Positions 8,790-16,480 of a stretch of DNA of 64,000 bases are shown here, piece after piece. The stretch lies in assembly GCA_002702065.1 (NCBI GenBank), contig NZXX01000004.1, positions 352,889 through 416,888 of the forward strand. Direction: 5' to 3'. The notes beneath the pieces were generated by a model, which made no database searches, was not told the origin of the DNA, and saw nothing but the letters and a program-made list of their open reading frames with translations. Every line of letters begins with the position of its first letter. The stretch's first letter is position 1. This DNA is from Anaerolineaceae bacterium. GTDB taxonomy: Bacteria; Chloroflexota; Anaerolineae; Aggregatilineales; Phototrophicaceae. The position numbers and the translations under genes are program-made.

Positions 8790-9228
8790 TGCTGTCGTCC
8801 TCCTGGGGCTGGGGCACTTGCCGCTGGTTGGCATCGGTCAGCCACATCACCATGTAAATGACGGGCGGGTTATCCCCCTCGACCAGAATTTCGTCCACCA
8901 GATCACCCAGCTTCGAACGCAGCGCAATCAGCACGTTGGACGCCGCAACATTTGCCAGCCATGCCGCTTCGGACGACACCTGAAGGCCCACTTTCTGCCC
9001 TTGCCGCACGCCATTCAGGTTAATGGACTGCGGTTCGCCCGTCTTCAGCACCAGCTCGGCCAGGCTGGCAGCGGCGCTGGCAAGCTGCGCCCGGTTCGCC
9101 GGGGAAAAACCCAGCAAGCTGCCGGCGCGGCGCACCGTGTCGCGTACGATCATAATGTCCATGCTGTCTTCGATATGCACCGACATAACCGGCGGTTGCA
9201 TAAAGTAAGGCCCTGTTAAGTGCGTCAT
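8782..9228 (-). CDS. RsbT-like histidine-kinase-fold protein, degenerate
   Basis: The product is 148 residues. The first half matches anti-sigma/RsbT-type GHKL proteins: DIMIVRDTVRRAGSLLGFS followed by NRAQLASAAASLAELVLKTG (compare 'DIxxARxxxRxxAxxLGFs' and 'ARIxTAxSELARNI'). The N-box Glu and Asn are not conserved, and the Asp-x-Gly-x-Gly ATP-lid motif is absent; the second half ends in VIYMVMWL (compare 'IxAxKWL'). RsbT homologues phosphorylate STAS-domain partners. With these motifs gone, ATP binding is doubtful, so this is more likely a binding or scaffold protein. It lies between a receiver gene and cheW. The start is ATG 9228; internal ATGs at residues 10 and 15 are possible. Confidence 0.6.
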   Translation of the reverse strand: MTHLTGPYFMQPPVMSVHIEDSMDIMIVRDTVRRAGSLLGFSPANRAQLASAAASLAELVLKTGEPQSINLNGVRQGQKVGLQVSSEAAWLANVAASNVLIALRSKLGDLVDEILVEGDNPPVIYMVMWLTDANQRQVPQPQEDDSSG

Positions 9229-9243
9229 TGCTTTTTGCCCGCC

Positions 9244-9615
9244 TTACAAAATGCCAAGCTCTTGCAAAGTATTCAGCAGATGCTCCGCGGCGAAAATGTC
9301 CTTCGGGATATAATCATCCGCGCCCGCCCGCAAACCGGACATCGTCGCTTTGGGGTCCGCCTTTTCCGTCAGCATAATCACCGGAATATCCTGCGTCGCC
9401 GGGTTGCGCTTCAGCCGCCGGCAAACCTGAAAGCCGTCCATCGTGGGCAGCTTCACGTCCAGCACGATCAAAGCCGGTGGGTTGTCAATCGCCTCGCGCA
9501 GCCCATCCGGGCCATCGTAGGCGACACGTACCCGCAGCCCCACGCTTTCGAGTGTGTCCTTGATCTGTGCTGCCTGAGTTTTGCTATCTTCAATCAAAAG
9601 CGCTTCTAACGCCAT
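9244..9615 (-). CDS. Single-domain response regulator (CheY-like)
   Basis: The product is 123 residues, a complete receiver with no output domain. Residues visible are the acidic pair in LLIEDSKTQ, the phosphoacceptor Asp in LIVLDVKLPTMDGF, the Thr in VIMLTEKAD and the Lys in DDYIPKDIF. CheA in the same operon is the likely phosphodonor. Proteins of this type act by binding a target such as a motility motor or another enzyme. A good Shine-Dalgarno (AGGAG) precedes the ATG. It lies 29 nt downstream of cheB and 15 nt upstream of the RsbT-like gene. The operon has three receiver-type domains besides this one: in CheB, at the CheA C-terminus, and the pseudo-receiver. Confidence 0.88.
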   Translation of the reverse strand: MALEALLIEDSKTQAAQIKDTLESVGLRVRVAYDGPDGLREAIDNPPALIVLDVKLPTMDGFQVCRRLKRNPATQDIPVIMLTEKADPKATMSGLRAGADDYIPKDIFAAEHLLNTLQELGIL

Positions 9616-9644
9616 AAGGCTCCTACTCTTACTTTTAGTTTACC

Positions 9645-10721
9645 TCAATTTAGCTGTGCAAGTGTGACTGCCAGGTTTGATAAACTTAACACTTCGACCA
9701 CGGCACCACAGGCAATTGCCGCACCCGGCATCCCAAAAACCGTGCAGCTTGCTTCATCCTGTGCCAGCGTCATCGCCCCTGCCTGACGCAGCGCCAGCAG
9801 GCCCGCCGCACCGTCATCGCCCATACCGGTCAGCACCACCCCGACACTGGCCGCGCCACAGGCCTCTACAACCGATTCAAACAGCAGGTCAACAGATGGC
9901 CGGTAGCGATAATCCCCCCGGTCCCGAACCAACCGCGCCAGCAGCTTGTTCTGCCAGCGGGTGATGGTCAGATGAGCCGCCCCCGGCGCAAGATAGATAC
10001 CCCCCGGTTCCAGTATCAGATTATCGTCCGCCACCTGCACGTGCAAGGAAGTCGCTTTTTCCAGCCAGCGGGCCAGCCCTGCCGTAAATTCGTCGGGCAT
10101 GTGCTGGGCAATCACAATCGGCAGCCGGTAATCCGATGGCAGCGCATGCAGCAGCACGCTCAACGCGCTGGGGCCGCCCGCACTGGCTCCAATGGCCACA
10201 ATCTCGGCAGCATCAACCGGCAGCGGGGCGGACAAATCCGGCACAGATACCACAGCCCCGGCCTCCACCACCTCCCGCCGGGTTTCCCAGCGGCGGATGA
10301 CACGTACCCGCGCCATTGCCACCAGTGTGTTGATCAGATGCCGGTGTTTGGCCGCATAACCGGGATCGCTGCGATCCAGCGGCTTTTCGACCACGGCCAG
10401 CGCCCCGGCCTGCAACGCCTGAAACGACAGGTCGATTTCGCGATCAACCAACCCGCTGACCACCACCACCGGCGTCGGCGTCTGGTTCATGATGCGGCGG
10501 GTTGCCTCCAGGCCATCGGTCAGCGGCATGCGAATATCCATCGACACCACATCAGGCCGCAGCTTGTCGACCAGAGTCACCACCTGCTCACCGTCACGCG
10601 CCTCGCCAATCACCCGCAAACCCGGTGCGCTGTTGATCAGATTAACCAGATGACGGCGCATGGTCGGGCTGTCTTCCGCCACCAGCACCCGCACATCGGA
10701 TGATTCTATCGGTTGGGCCAT
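9645..10721 (-). CDS. cheB: Chemoreceptor glutamate methylesterase/deamidase CheB
   Basis: The product is 358 residues, the usual length. The N-terminal receiver has E16-D17 and phosphoacceptor D62 (VVSMDIRMPLTDG). The C-terminal methylesterase domain shows the catalytic Ser in GASAGGPSA (S180), His in IAQHMPDEF (H207) and Asp in LTGMGDDGAAG (D303). CheB removes methyl groups from, or deamidates, receptor glutamates after phosphorylation by CheA, giving adaptation. No cheR methyltransferase is present in the window, so CheR must be elsewhere or CheB acts only as a deamidase here. The ATG is preceded by GAAGGT at a suitable distance. It is 68 nt downstream of cheA in the same orientation. Confidence 0.95.
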   Translation of the reverse strand: MAQPIESSDVRVLVAEDSPTMRRHLVNLINSAPGLRVIGEARDGEQVVTLVDKLRPDVVSMDIRMPLTDGLEATRRIMNQTPTPVVVVSGLVDREIDLSFQALQAGALAVVEKPLDRSDPGYAAKHRHLINTLVAMARVRVIRRWETRREVVEAGAVVSVPDLSAPLPVDAAEIVAIGASAGGPSALSVLLHALPSDYRLPIVIAQHMPDEFTAGLARWLEKATSLHVQVADDNLILEPGGIYLAPGAAHLTITRWQNKLLARLVRDRGDYRYRPSVDLLFESVVEACGAASVGVVLTGMGDDGAAGLLALRQAGAMTLAQDEASCTVFGMPGAAIACGAVVEVLSLSNLAVTLAQLN

Positions 10722-10789
10722 ACGGCAACCTTCACCTGATTCTGCAAGCCATCCTGCGGCCTGCCCCCCCAGTAAGTGGTCGTTTCCAT

Positions 10790-13099
10790 CTATACCACCG
10801 CCCGGATCATGCGCAGCAGTTCGCCCTGATCGAACTGTGACTTGACCAGATACGCATCGGCCCCGGCCTTCAACCCGGCTTCCTGATGCTCCGGCCTGCC
10901 CAGTGACGTCAGCAGAATGACCGGGATATGCTGCGTGCGTTCCGTGCCCTTAATCAGCTTGACCAGTTCCAGCCCGTTCAGTTTGGGCATCTCGACATCG
11001 CTGACAATCACGTCAAAATGTTGTTCGCCAATTTTCTGCCACGCCTCCTCGCCATCAATTGCCACGCTGACATTAACCCCCGCCGTATCGAGGATATTCT
11101 TTTCCAGTGTGCGCGTCGTAATGGAATCATCCACCACCAGCACGCTCAGCCGCACTTCCGTGGCAACAGACTGGCGGTTCACCGACAGGGTCCGGCGGGC
11201 AGGCAGCATGCGCCCGGTGGCGCTGCGCACCAGATCGTTGACATCCAGCACAATGATCACGCCGCCCGTACCCAGCAGCGCCGCCCCGGATACAAACCGC
11301 GCCCGTGCAATTTCCGGCCCCAGCGGTTTGAGCACCAGTTCGCGCTCACTTTCGAGGCCATCGACCTCAAACGCGACCGTGCGATCCACTGCCCGCAGCG
11401 CGACCAGGGTAATTTCATCGCGGTCCTGCGTCCGGCCCGGCACACCCATCACATCCGCCATCGACACCAGCGGCACCGGGCGGTCATCCAGTACAATCAT
11501 GTCCCGGTTTTCTGCCGTGAAAACTTCCTCATCGCGGCGCAGGTCTGTCATGCGCACAATTGCCGCCGAGGGCACGGCGTAGGTTTCGTCGCCAATTTCC
11601 AGCAGCACACAGCGAATGCGTGTCAGCGAAACCGGCACATTCAGGCTAACGGTCGTCCCTTCCCCCATAACGCTGGACACACTCACCCGCCCGCGCAGGC
11701 TTTCGACCCGGTCACGCACCACGTCCATGCCAATGCCGCGCCCGCTGATCGCCGTCAACTGGGCTGCGGTCGTCAAACCCGCGTGGAAAATCAGCCCGCG
11801 CACATCATCATCCGACATCGCGTCGGCATCCTGCTGGGTGATAATGCCTGCTGCCACTGCTTTCTGCTTGAGCGCCGCCGTATCAATACCCTTGCCATCG
11901 TCGCGGACGCGCACGACAATTTCGTTACCACGCTGTTCAATCTCCAGCCCCAGCCGCCCGACCGGTGACTTGCCCTGCTGTTCGCGGACGCGCGGCGTTT
12001 CGATGCCATGATCGATGGCGTTGCGCAGCAGATGCATAATCGGGTCTTTGAGCACATCCAGCACCGTTTTGTCGACCTCGACCGACATGCCAATGACGTT
12101 GAAGTGGACCTGTTTGTCCATGTCGCGGGTCAGGTCGCGCACCATCCGCTGGAACCCGCCCATCAATGTCTCGAACGAGATCATACGCATACGGCTGACA
12201 TCGTCCTGAAGCTGTTCGGCCAGGGTGGTCAGGCGCAGATTATCCTGCCCCAGCGCCTGTGCCAGCTGCGTCAGCAGATGATTGGTGTTCATCAGGTTGC
12301 GCTGGTTGCTTTCCAGAAACTTGAAGATGGTCAGCAGATCATCATTCAGACCGCCCTGTTCATCCAGCGAGCGCCGGGCCAGCCGGATATACGCCGCACG
12401 CACACTCTGCCACTCGCGCCGCCATTTACCATGCAACCGCCGCAGCGCATGCACATCGCGCAACCGTTCTTCCGACTGCATCCGCGCCACCAGCAGTTCG
12501 CTGACTTCCGCCATCAAGCGGTCCAGCTTGCTCACCGCGACGCGAATGCTTTCCTCCGCCGCGCGCATGGCGACCGTACCCGTTTCGACCAGCAGGCCGG
12601 TTGGCATCGCCGGTTCCGTAGTGAGTTGTGGGGTATCCTCCTGGGCAACAGCAGGCGGTCGATGATTGGTTTCGGGCTTCACAACTGGTGTATCCGCCAC
12701 ATCAACGGCTGCGGCGCTGCTGGCGACCACCTGTTCCAGCCGCATCAGCACTTCGGCCAGCGTTTCCTCGTCGTTCTCGCCGCCATCCATCACAGTCTGA
12801 ATCAGATCAAGGCCGTCATAGATCAGGTCGCAGACATCCGGTGTCAGGTCGAGGTCATGGCGAATCGCCGCCGCAAAGACCTCCTCCATGTAATGACCAA
12901 TCGTCTCGATCACGCGCAGGCCGACCGCGCGCGACGCCCCCTTCATGCTGTGCGCCACCCGGTTCAGTTCGCGCAAAGACTCCGCATCCGGTGATGCAGT
13001 CGTTTCAACCTGCATCAGCAGCGTGTTCATGCTCTCCAGATATTCGCTGACCTCATCCCGAAAGATGCCCAGCAGTTCGGCGTCGATCGAATCGCTCAT
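10790..13099 (-). CDS. cheA: Chemotaxis histidine kinase CheA with C-terminal receiver
   Basis: The product is 769 residues. Domains in order: HPt (residues 1 to about 110, phospho-His50 in VAHSMKGASRAVG); a variable Pro/Thr-rich linker; dimerisation helices at about 170-320; HATPase with N-box HLLRNAIDHGIE and G-box VRDDGKGID, plus GRGIGMDVV; a CheW-like regulatory domain; and a receiver at about 650-769 with acceptor Asp in VIVSDVEMPKLNG. No CheY-binding P2 domain stands out. Hybrid CheA-receiver kinases are common in chemosensory systems that control functions other than flagellar rotation. The start is ATG 13099, 6 nt after the MCP stop, without a clear Shine-Dalgarno. The fused receiver may act as a phosphate sink or an intramolecular regulator. 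Confidence 0.95.
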   Translation of the reverse strand: MSDSIDAELLGIFRDEVSEYLESMNTLLMQVETTASPDAESLRELNRVAHSMKGASRAVGLRVIETIGHYMEEVFAAAIRHDLDLTPDVCDLIYDGLDLIQTVMDGGENDEETLAEVLMRLEQVVASSAAAVDVADTPVVKPETNHRPPAVAQEDTPQLTTEPAMPTGLLVETGTVAMRAAEESIRVAVSKLDRLMAEVSELLVARMQSEERLRDVHALRRLHGKWRREWQSVRAAYIRLARRSLDEQGGLNDDLLTIFKFLESNQRNLMNTNHLLTQLAQALGQDNLRLTTLAEQLQDDVSRMRMISFETLMGGFQRMVRDLTRDMDKQVHFNVIGMSVEVDKTVLDVLKDPIMHLLRNAIDHGIETPRVREQQGKSPVGRLGLEIEQRGNEIVVRVRDDGKGIDTAALKQKAVAAGIITQQDADAMSDDDVRGLIFHAGLTTAAQLTAISGRGIGMDVVRDRVESLRGRVSVSSVMGEGTTVSLNVPVSLTRIRCVLLEIGDETYAVPSAAIVRMTDLRRDEEVFTAENRDMIVLDDRPVPLVSMADVMGVPGRTQDRDEITLVALRAVDRTVAFEVDGLESERELVLKPLGPEIARARFVSGAALLGTGGVIIVLDVNDLVRSATGRMLPARRTLSVNRQSVATEVRLSVLVVDDSITTRTLEKNILDTAGVNVSVAIDGEEAWQKIGEQHFDVIVSDVEMPKLNGLELVKLIKGTERTQHIPVILLTSLGRPEHQEAGLKAGADAYLVKSQFDQGELLRMIRAVV

Positions 13100-13105
13100 G
13101 GGCTT

Positions 13106-14332
13106 CTAGAGTTTCAAATCGGACAGGAGCTTGTGAACATCATCGTTGACTTTGCGCAGCCGCTGGATGCTGGATTCCACTTCCATCGTGCGCGTGACCA
13201 TCTCCGCCGTAGAATGCTTGATGGTGCGCATGGCCTGCGTGAGCTGATCCATGCCAATCGTTTGCTGGCGCGTGCTGGCCGCGATCTGCATGGCTGCCAT
13301 CGCTGCTTCTTCAATCGCGTGCGACAATTCCCTAATCGACTCACCCGCCTTGTTCACCAGATTCTGGCCTTCGTCGACACCCTTGCTGCCTTCTTCCGTC
13401 ACCATCACCGCCGCGTTGGTCGCACGCTGAATTTCCCCCAGAATTTCGCGCACCTGCACCGTCGCGTCGCGGTTCTGGTCGGCCAGGTTGCGCACTTCCA
13501 ACGCCACCACCGCAAACCCTTTGCCTTCCTCACCAGCGCGGGCTGCCTCGACCGACGCATTGAGCGCCAGCATCTTCGACTGGTCCGCCAGGCTGTTGAC
13601 CGCCGCAATAATCTCACCGATCTGCTGCGTATGTTCGGATAACACCAGGATATTGTCGGCAATGTCTTCCACCCGGCGGCGAATCACGTCCATACCGGAG
13701 ATGGTTTCGGAAACCGACTCGGTGCCAATACGGGAAATATCCACCGAGACCTGTGCCGTTTCGGCCACACTCTGGGCGCGTTCGGCTGTTTCGGTCACCG
13801 TCGCCCGCACTTCATTGACCGTCGCCGTCGTTTCCGTAACGACGTTGTCCTGTTCATTCGCCATCGAAATTTGCCGCGCGGTGGCTTCGAGGATGGCGCG
13901 GGTATCCATATCCATCCGCTTCAGCGCGTCGCTGATCTCGGCTGCCACACCCTGAATGCGATCTAGTGTCAGGTTGATCGAGCGCCCCAGACGCACCAGC
14001 ATCCGGCCTTCATCAATGCTGGTGTCGATACCATCCACGTCGAGCCGTTCACGCAGGTCGCCGCCGGAAATACGTTCCAGCATGTGCACATAACGGTTGA
14101 GCACAGCTTCCGTGTTCTGCCGGCCCGCACCGTACACCAGCGCGCCGATAAATGCGCCACCGGCAAACGCGCCCAGCACCCACCATAACAGCGAGTCGCC
14201 TACCTGGGTGCTGATGCCCATCAGCAGCACCGGCACGGTCGTCGTCAGTGCCATCAACAGAACCGTCGCATTTAAAACCTGGCTGCTCACCCGCCGCGAC
14301 AGCCCACCCATCACCTGACTCATATTGCTCAT
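13106..14332 (-). CDS. Methyl-accepting chemotaxis protein without periplasmic sensor
   Basis: The product is 408 residues. Two hydrophobic helices at about 20-37 and 45-66 are separated by only a few residues, so there is no extracytoplasmic ligand domain. A HAMP-like segment follows (LERISGGDLRERLDVDG), then a long coiled coil whose hairpin tip AGEEGKGFAVVALEVRNLA matches the MCP signalling consensus. The receptor must sense something at the membrane or in the cytoplasm, or take input from partner proteins. It is located between two chemotaxis genes, and AAAGGATGG precedes the ATG within the end of the upstream cheW. An alternative in-frame ATG lies 3 codons further on. Confidence 0.93.
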   Translation of the reverse strand: MSNMSQVMGGLSRRVSSQVLNATVLLMALTTTVPVLLMGISTQVGDSLLWWVLGAFAGGAFIGALVYGAGRQNTEAVLNRYVHMLERISGGDLRERLDVDGIDTSIDEGRMLVRLGRSINLTLDRIQGVAAEISDALKRMDMDTRAILEATARQISMANEQDNVVTETTATVNEVRATVTETAERAQSVAETAQVSVDISRIGTESVSETISGMDVIRRRVEDIADNILVLSEHTQQIGEIIAAVNSLADQSKMLALNASVEAARAGEEGKGFAVVALEVRNLADQNRDATVQVREILGEIQRATNAAVMVTEEGSKGVDEGQNLVNKAGESIRELSHAIEEAAMAAMQIAASTRQQTIGMDQLTQAMRTIKHSTAEMVTRTMEVESSIQRLRKVNDDVHKLLSDLKL

Positions 14333-14343
14333 CCTGCCATCCT

Positions 14344-14934
14344 TTAGCTCTCGTCCTGTCCGCCGACCACGAGCTGTTCATCTTCGAGCAAACGCTGCAC
14401 ATCCAGCAGCACCAGCCGTTCGCGCGTGACCCCCAGCGCGTACCGCATGTTATCCACCGACTCGAACGCCGCTGTGGGAATAGTCAGCACCCCTTCGACA
14501 TTGTGGGCCAGCAGGCCGATTTCCAACCCGGCACCCTGCACCACCACCAGTTCATCCGGCGGAATCTCCACGTCATCGACCGGAATGCCAAAAAACAGGC
14601 GCAAATCCATCACCGTAATCACCTGCCCGCGCAGGTTCACCACCCCCCTGTAAAATGCGGGGGTTCCCGGTACACGTGTCACCCGGCTGATGGTGCGCAC
14701 GCCCCGCACGGCCATCACATCCACCCCATAATGTTCGCTGCCCAGCTCGAAGGTCAGAACCGTGCGCGCGGCTTCCGGCGCGAGTTCGGTCCGCTGGTTG
14801 GGGGCGGCATAAATACGGGCGCGCTGGCGCAGCCGCTGAAGGATGGCCTCATCCTGATCATCCGGGTCATCCCAGCCGAAATTGGCGCGGATTGCTTCCC
14901 AGTCCAGGTCTCGGTGATTGTCGGATGGTGTCAT
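14344..14934 (-). CDS. cheW: CheW coupling protein (first gene of chemosensory operon)
   Basis: The product is 196 residues from ATG 14934. An acidic N-terminal extension of about 60 residues (FGWDDPDDQDEA...) precedes the CheW domain: VLTFELGSEHYGVDVMAVRG, then FYRGVVNLRGQVITVMDLRLFF (the classic 'GVxNLRGxxxPVxDLR' motif), and VEGVLTIP near the end. It couples the MCP to CheA. The frame extends to a TTG at 14997, but the intervening residues are not conserved-looking and lack a better Shine-Dalgarno. It is the first gene of the eight-gene operon on this strand; its promoter should lie between here and the divergent pdxS (14935-15131), though I could not fix the boxes with confidence. Confidence 0.92.
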   Translation of the reverse strand: MTPSDNHRDLDWEAIRANFGWDDPDDQDEAILQRLRQRARIYAAPNQRTELAPEAARTVLTFELGSEHYGVDVMAVRGVRTISRVTRVPGTPAFYRGVVNLRGQVITVMDLRLFFGIPVDDVEIPPDELVVVQGAGLEIGLLAHNVEGVLTIPTAAFESVDNMRYALGVTRERLVLLDVQRLLEDEQLVVGGQDES

Positions 14935-15131
14935 GCGCTGCTCATACTCACTAGCCTGTTTTGAGTATACACCCGACCTTTCCGTGGAACATATCAAGGA
15001 ATGACGTTCATACTTTTTTCAAAATCGGATTGGATTCATTTTGTTGGACTTGAATGGACATACAATCTCAGTTAGTCCGCCATTACGCTAACGGTGTCAA
15101 AAGTCAGCGTATTTGCAGGAGAAATCAAATA

Positions 15132-16037
15132 ATGGCAACCAATGGAAATAATGGCAGCCACGGCGAAACCGGAACCTTCAAGGTAAAAGCCGGGCTGGCC
15201 CAGATGCTCAAAGGTGGCGTGATCATGGATGTGGTGACGCCCGATCAGGCGAAGATCGCCGAAGATGCCGGCGCCTGCGCGGTCATGGCGCTGGAACGCG
15301 TCCCGGCGGACATCCGCGCTCAGGGCGGTGTGGCCCGCATGAGCGACCCGGCCATGGTCGACAGTATCATGAAGTCGGTCACGATCCCGGTGATGGCAAA
15401 GGTGCGCATCGGCCATTTTGTCGAAGCACAGATTTTGCAACACCTGGGCGTCGACTACATCGACGAGAGCGAAGTGCTCACCCCCGCCGACGAAGAAAAT
15501 CATATCAACAAACATAAATTTGCCGTACCATTTGTCTGTGGCTGCCGCAACCTCGGCGAAGCGCTGCGCCGCATCAACGAAGGCGCGGCCATGATCCGCA
15601 CCAAAGGCGAAGCCGGCACCGGCGATGTTATCGAAGCAGTACGCCATGCGCGCGCCGTCAACAGCGAAATTCGCCGCCTGACCAGCATGGACGATGACGA
15701 ACTGTTCACTTATGCCAAGAACATTCAGGCACCATTTGATCTGGTCAAGGAAACTGCCGAACTGGGCCGCCTGCCAGTCGTCAACTTTGCGGCGGGTGGT
15801 GTGGCAACCCCGGCGGATGCCGCCCTGATGATGCAGCTTGGTGTGGATGGCGTTTTTGTGGGGTCCGGCATTTTCAAGAGCGGCAACCCGGCCAAACGCG
15901 CCAAAGCCATCGTCGAAGCCGTAACCCACTTCAACGACCCGGAAATCCTGCTCAACGTCAGCCGCGACCTGGGCGAACCGATGGTCGGCATCAACGTCAC
16001 GCCGGAAGAAGTTGTCCTCGGCAAGCGCGGCTGGTAA
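15132..16037 (+). CDS. pdxS: Pyridoxal 5'-phosphate synthase subunit PdxS
   Basis: The product is 301 residues, normal for the family. PdxS condenses ribose 5-phosphate, glyceraldehyde 3-phosphate and ammonia to pyridoxal phosphate, normally taking ammonia from the PdxT glutaminase. Visible hallmarks are [20 protein letters not shown], the catalytic-Lys strand [15 protein letters not shown], the second-Lys loop [15 protein letters not shown] and the phosphate-binding [13 protein letters not shown] / [14 protein letters not shown] 15132 has AGGAG about 10 nt upstream; a longer frame from 15054 lacks support. No pdxT follows; the next 443 nt hold no gene. It is divergent from the chemosensory operon. 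Confidence 0.97.
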   Translation: MATNGNNGSHGETGTFKVKAGLAQMLKGGVIMDVVTPDQAKIAEDAGACAVMALERVPADIRAQGGVARMSDPAMVDSIMKSVTIPVMAKVRIGHFVEAQILQHLGVDYIDESEVLTPADEENHINKHKFAVPFVCGCRNLGEALRRINEGAAMIRTKGEAGTGDVIEAVRHARAVNSEIRRLTSMDDDELFTYAKNIQAPFDLVKETAELGRLPVVNFAAGGVATPADAALMMQLGVDGVFVGSGIFKSGNPAKRAKAIVEAVTHFNDPEILLNVSRDLGEPMVGINVTPEEVVLGKRGW

Positions 16038-16480
16038 ATCTGGCCCGTTACTGGCACATTGACGTGATACGGATGCTGTTCCCAGCTTCGGTCACAGGGC
16101 GGTACTGCTGAAACCAGAACCACCCAAACAAGTATTATGCACATCTTCAAGAGTCACTTGCTGAGTTGATCACTGGCAAGTGACTCTTTCTTTCCAGCCT
16201 CAGCATCGACATCGCAACACTGGCTTATCCACTCCTGGTGTTTGGTAAATGTACGGACCATCTTCCCCACGTGTGAGCCTTCCAAAAACGCCAATGAACC
16301 GTATGACGTGACCACTACAGGTCAGGCCATGAAGTAACATCAAAATTGAAATTTCCTGTAATAGACCTCAATTTCAGATTCAGAGACTTACACCTATAAT
16401 GAATACAGAACTACGATCCAAAGCAGTCCACCACACCCAGTGTATGTTCCTTTCCAACGATTAATCACACGAGTGAACCT
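16038..16480 (+). other. 443-nt intergenic region between pdxS and the sensor-kinase array
   Basis: No open frame with convincing coding character is found. The region contains one strong hairpin (listed separately as a terminator) and then an AT-richer stretch from about 16330 to 16480 that presumably carries the promoter of the kinase operon. I could not identify a clear -35/-10 pair. No tRNA-like fold was recognised. Confidence 0.5.
16149..16188 (+). terminator. Strong hairpin, probable transcription terminator
   Basis: A 13-bp perfect inverted repeat, AAGAGTCACTTGC at 16149-16161 and its complement at 16176-16188, with a 14-nt loop, is followed by TCTTTCC. It lies 111 nt after the pdxS stop. 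The T tract is short and interrupted, so it may instead be an RNA-processing or attenuation structure; the stem is too perfect to be chance. Confidence 0.6.

Noticed and set aside
10928..12994. Long open frames on the plus strand opposite cheA (346 and 328 codons).
   Set aside because: They are His/Gln/Arg-rich antisense shadows of a GC-rich gene, with no ribosome sites and no recognisable domains; cheA has every expected motif.
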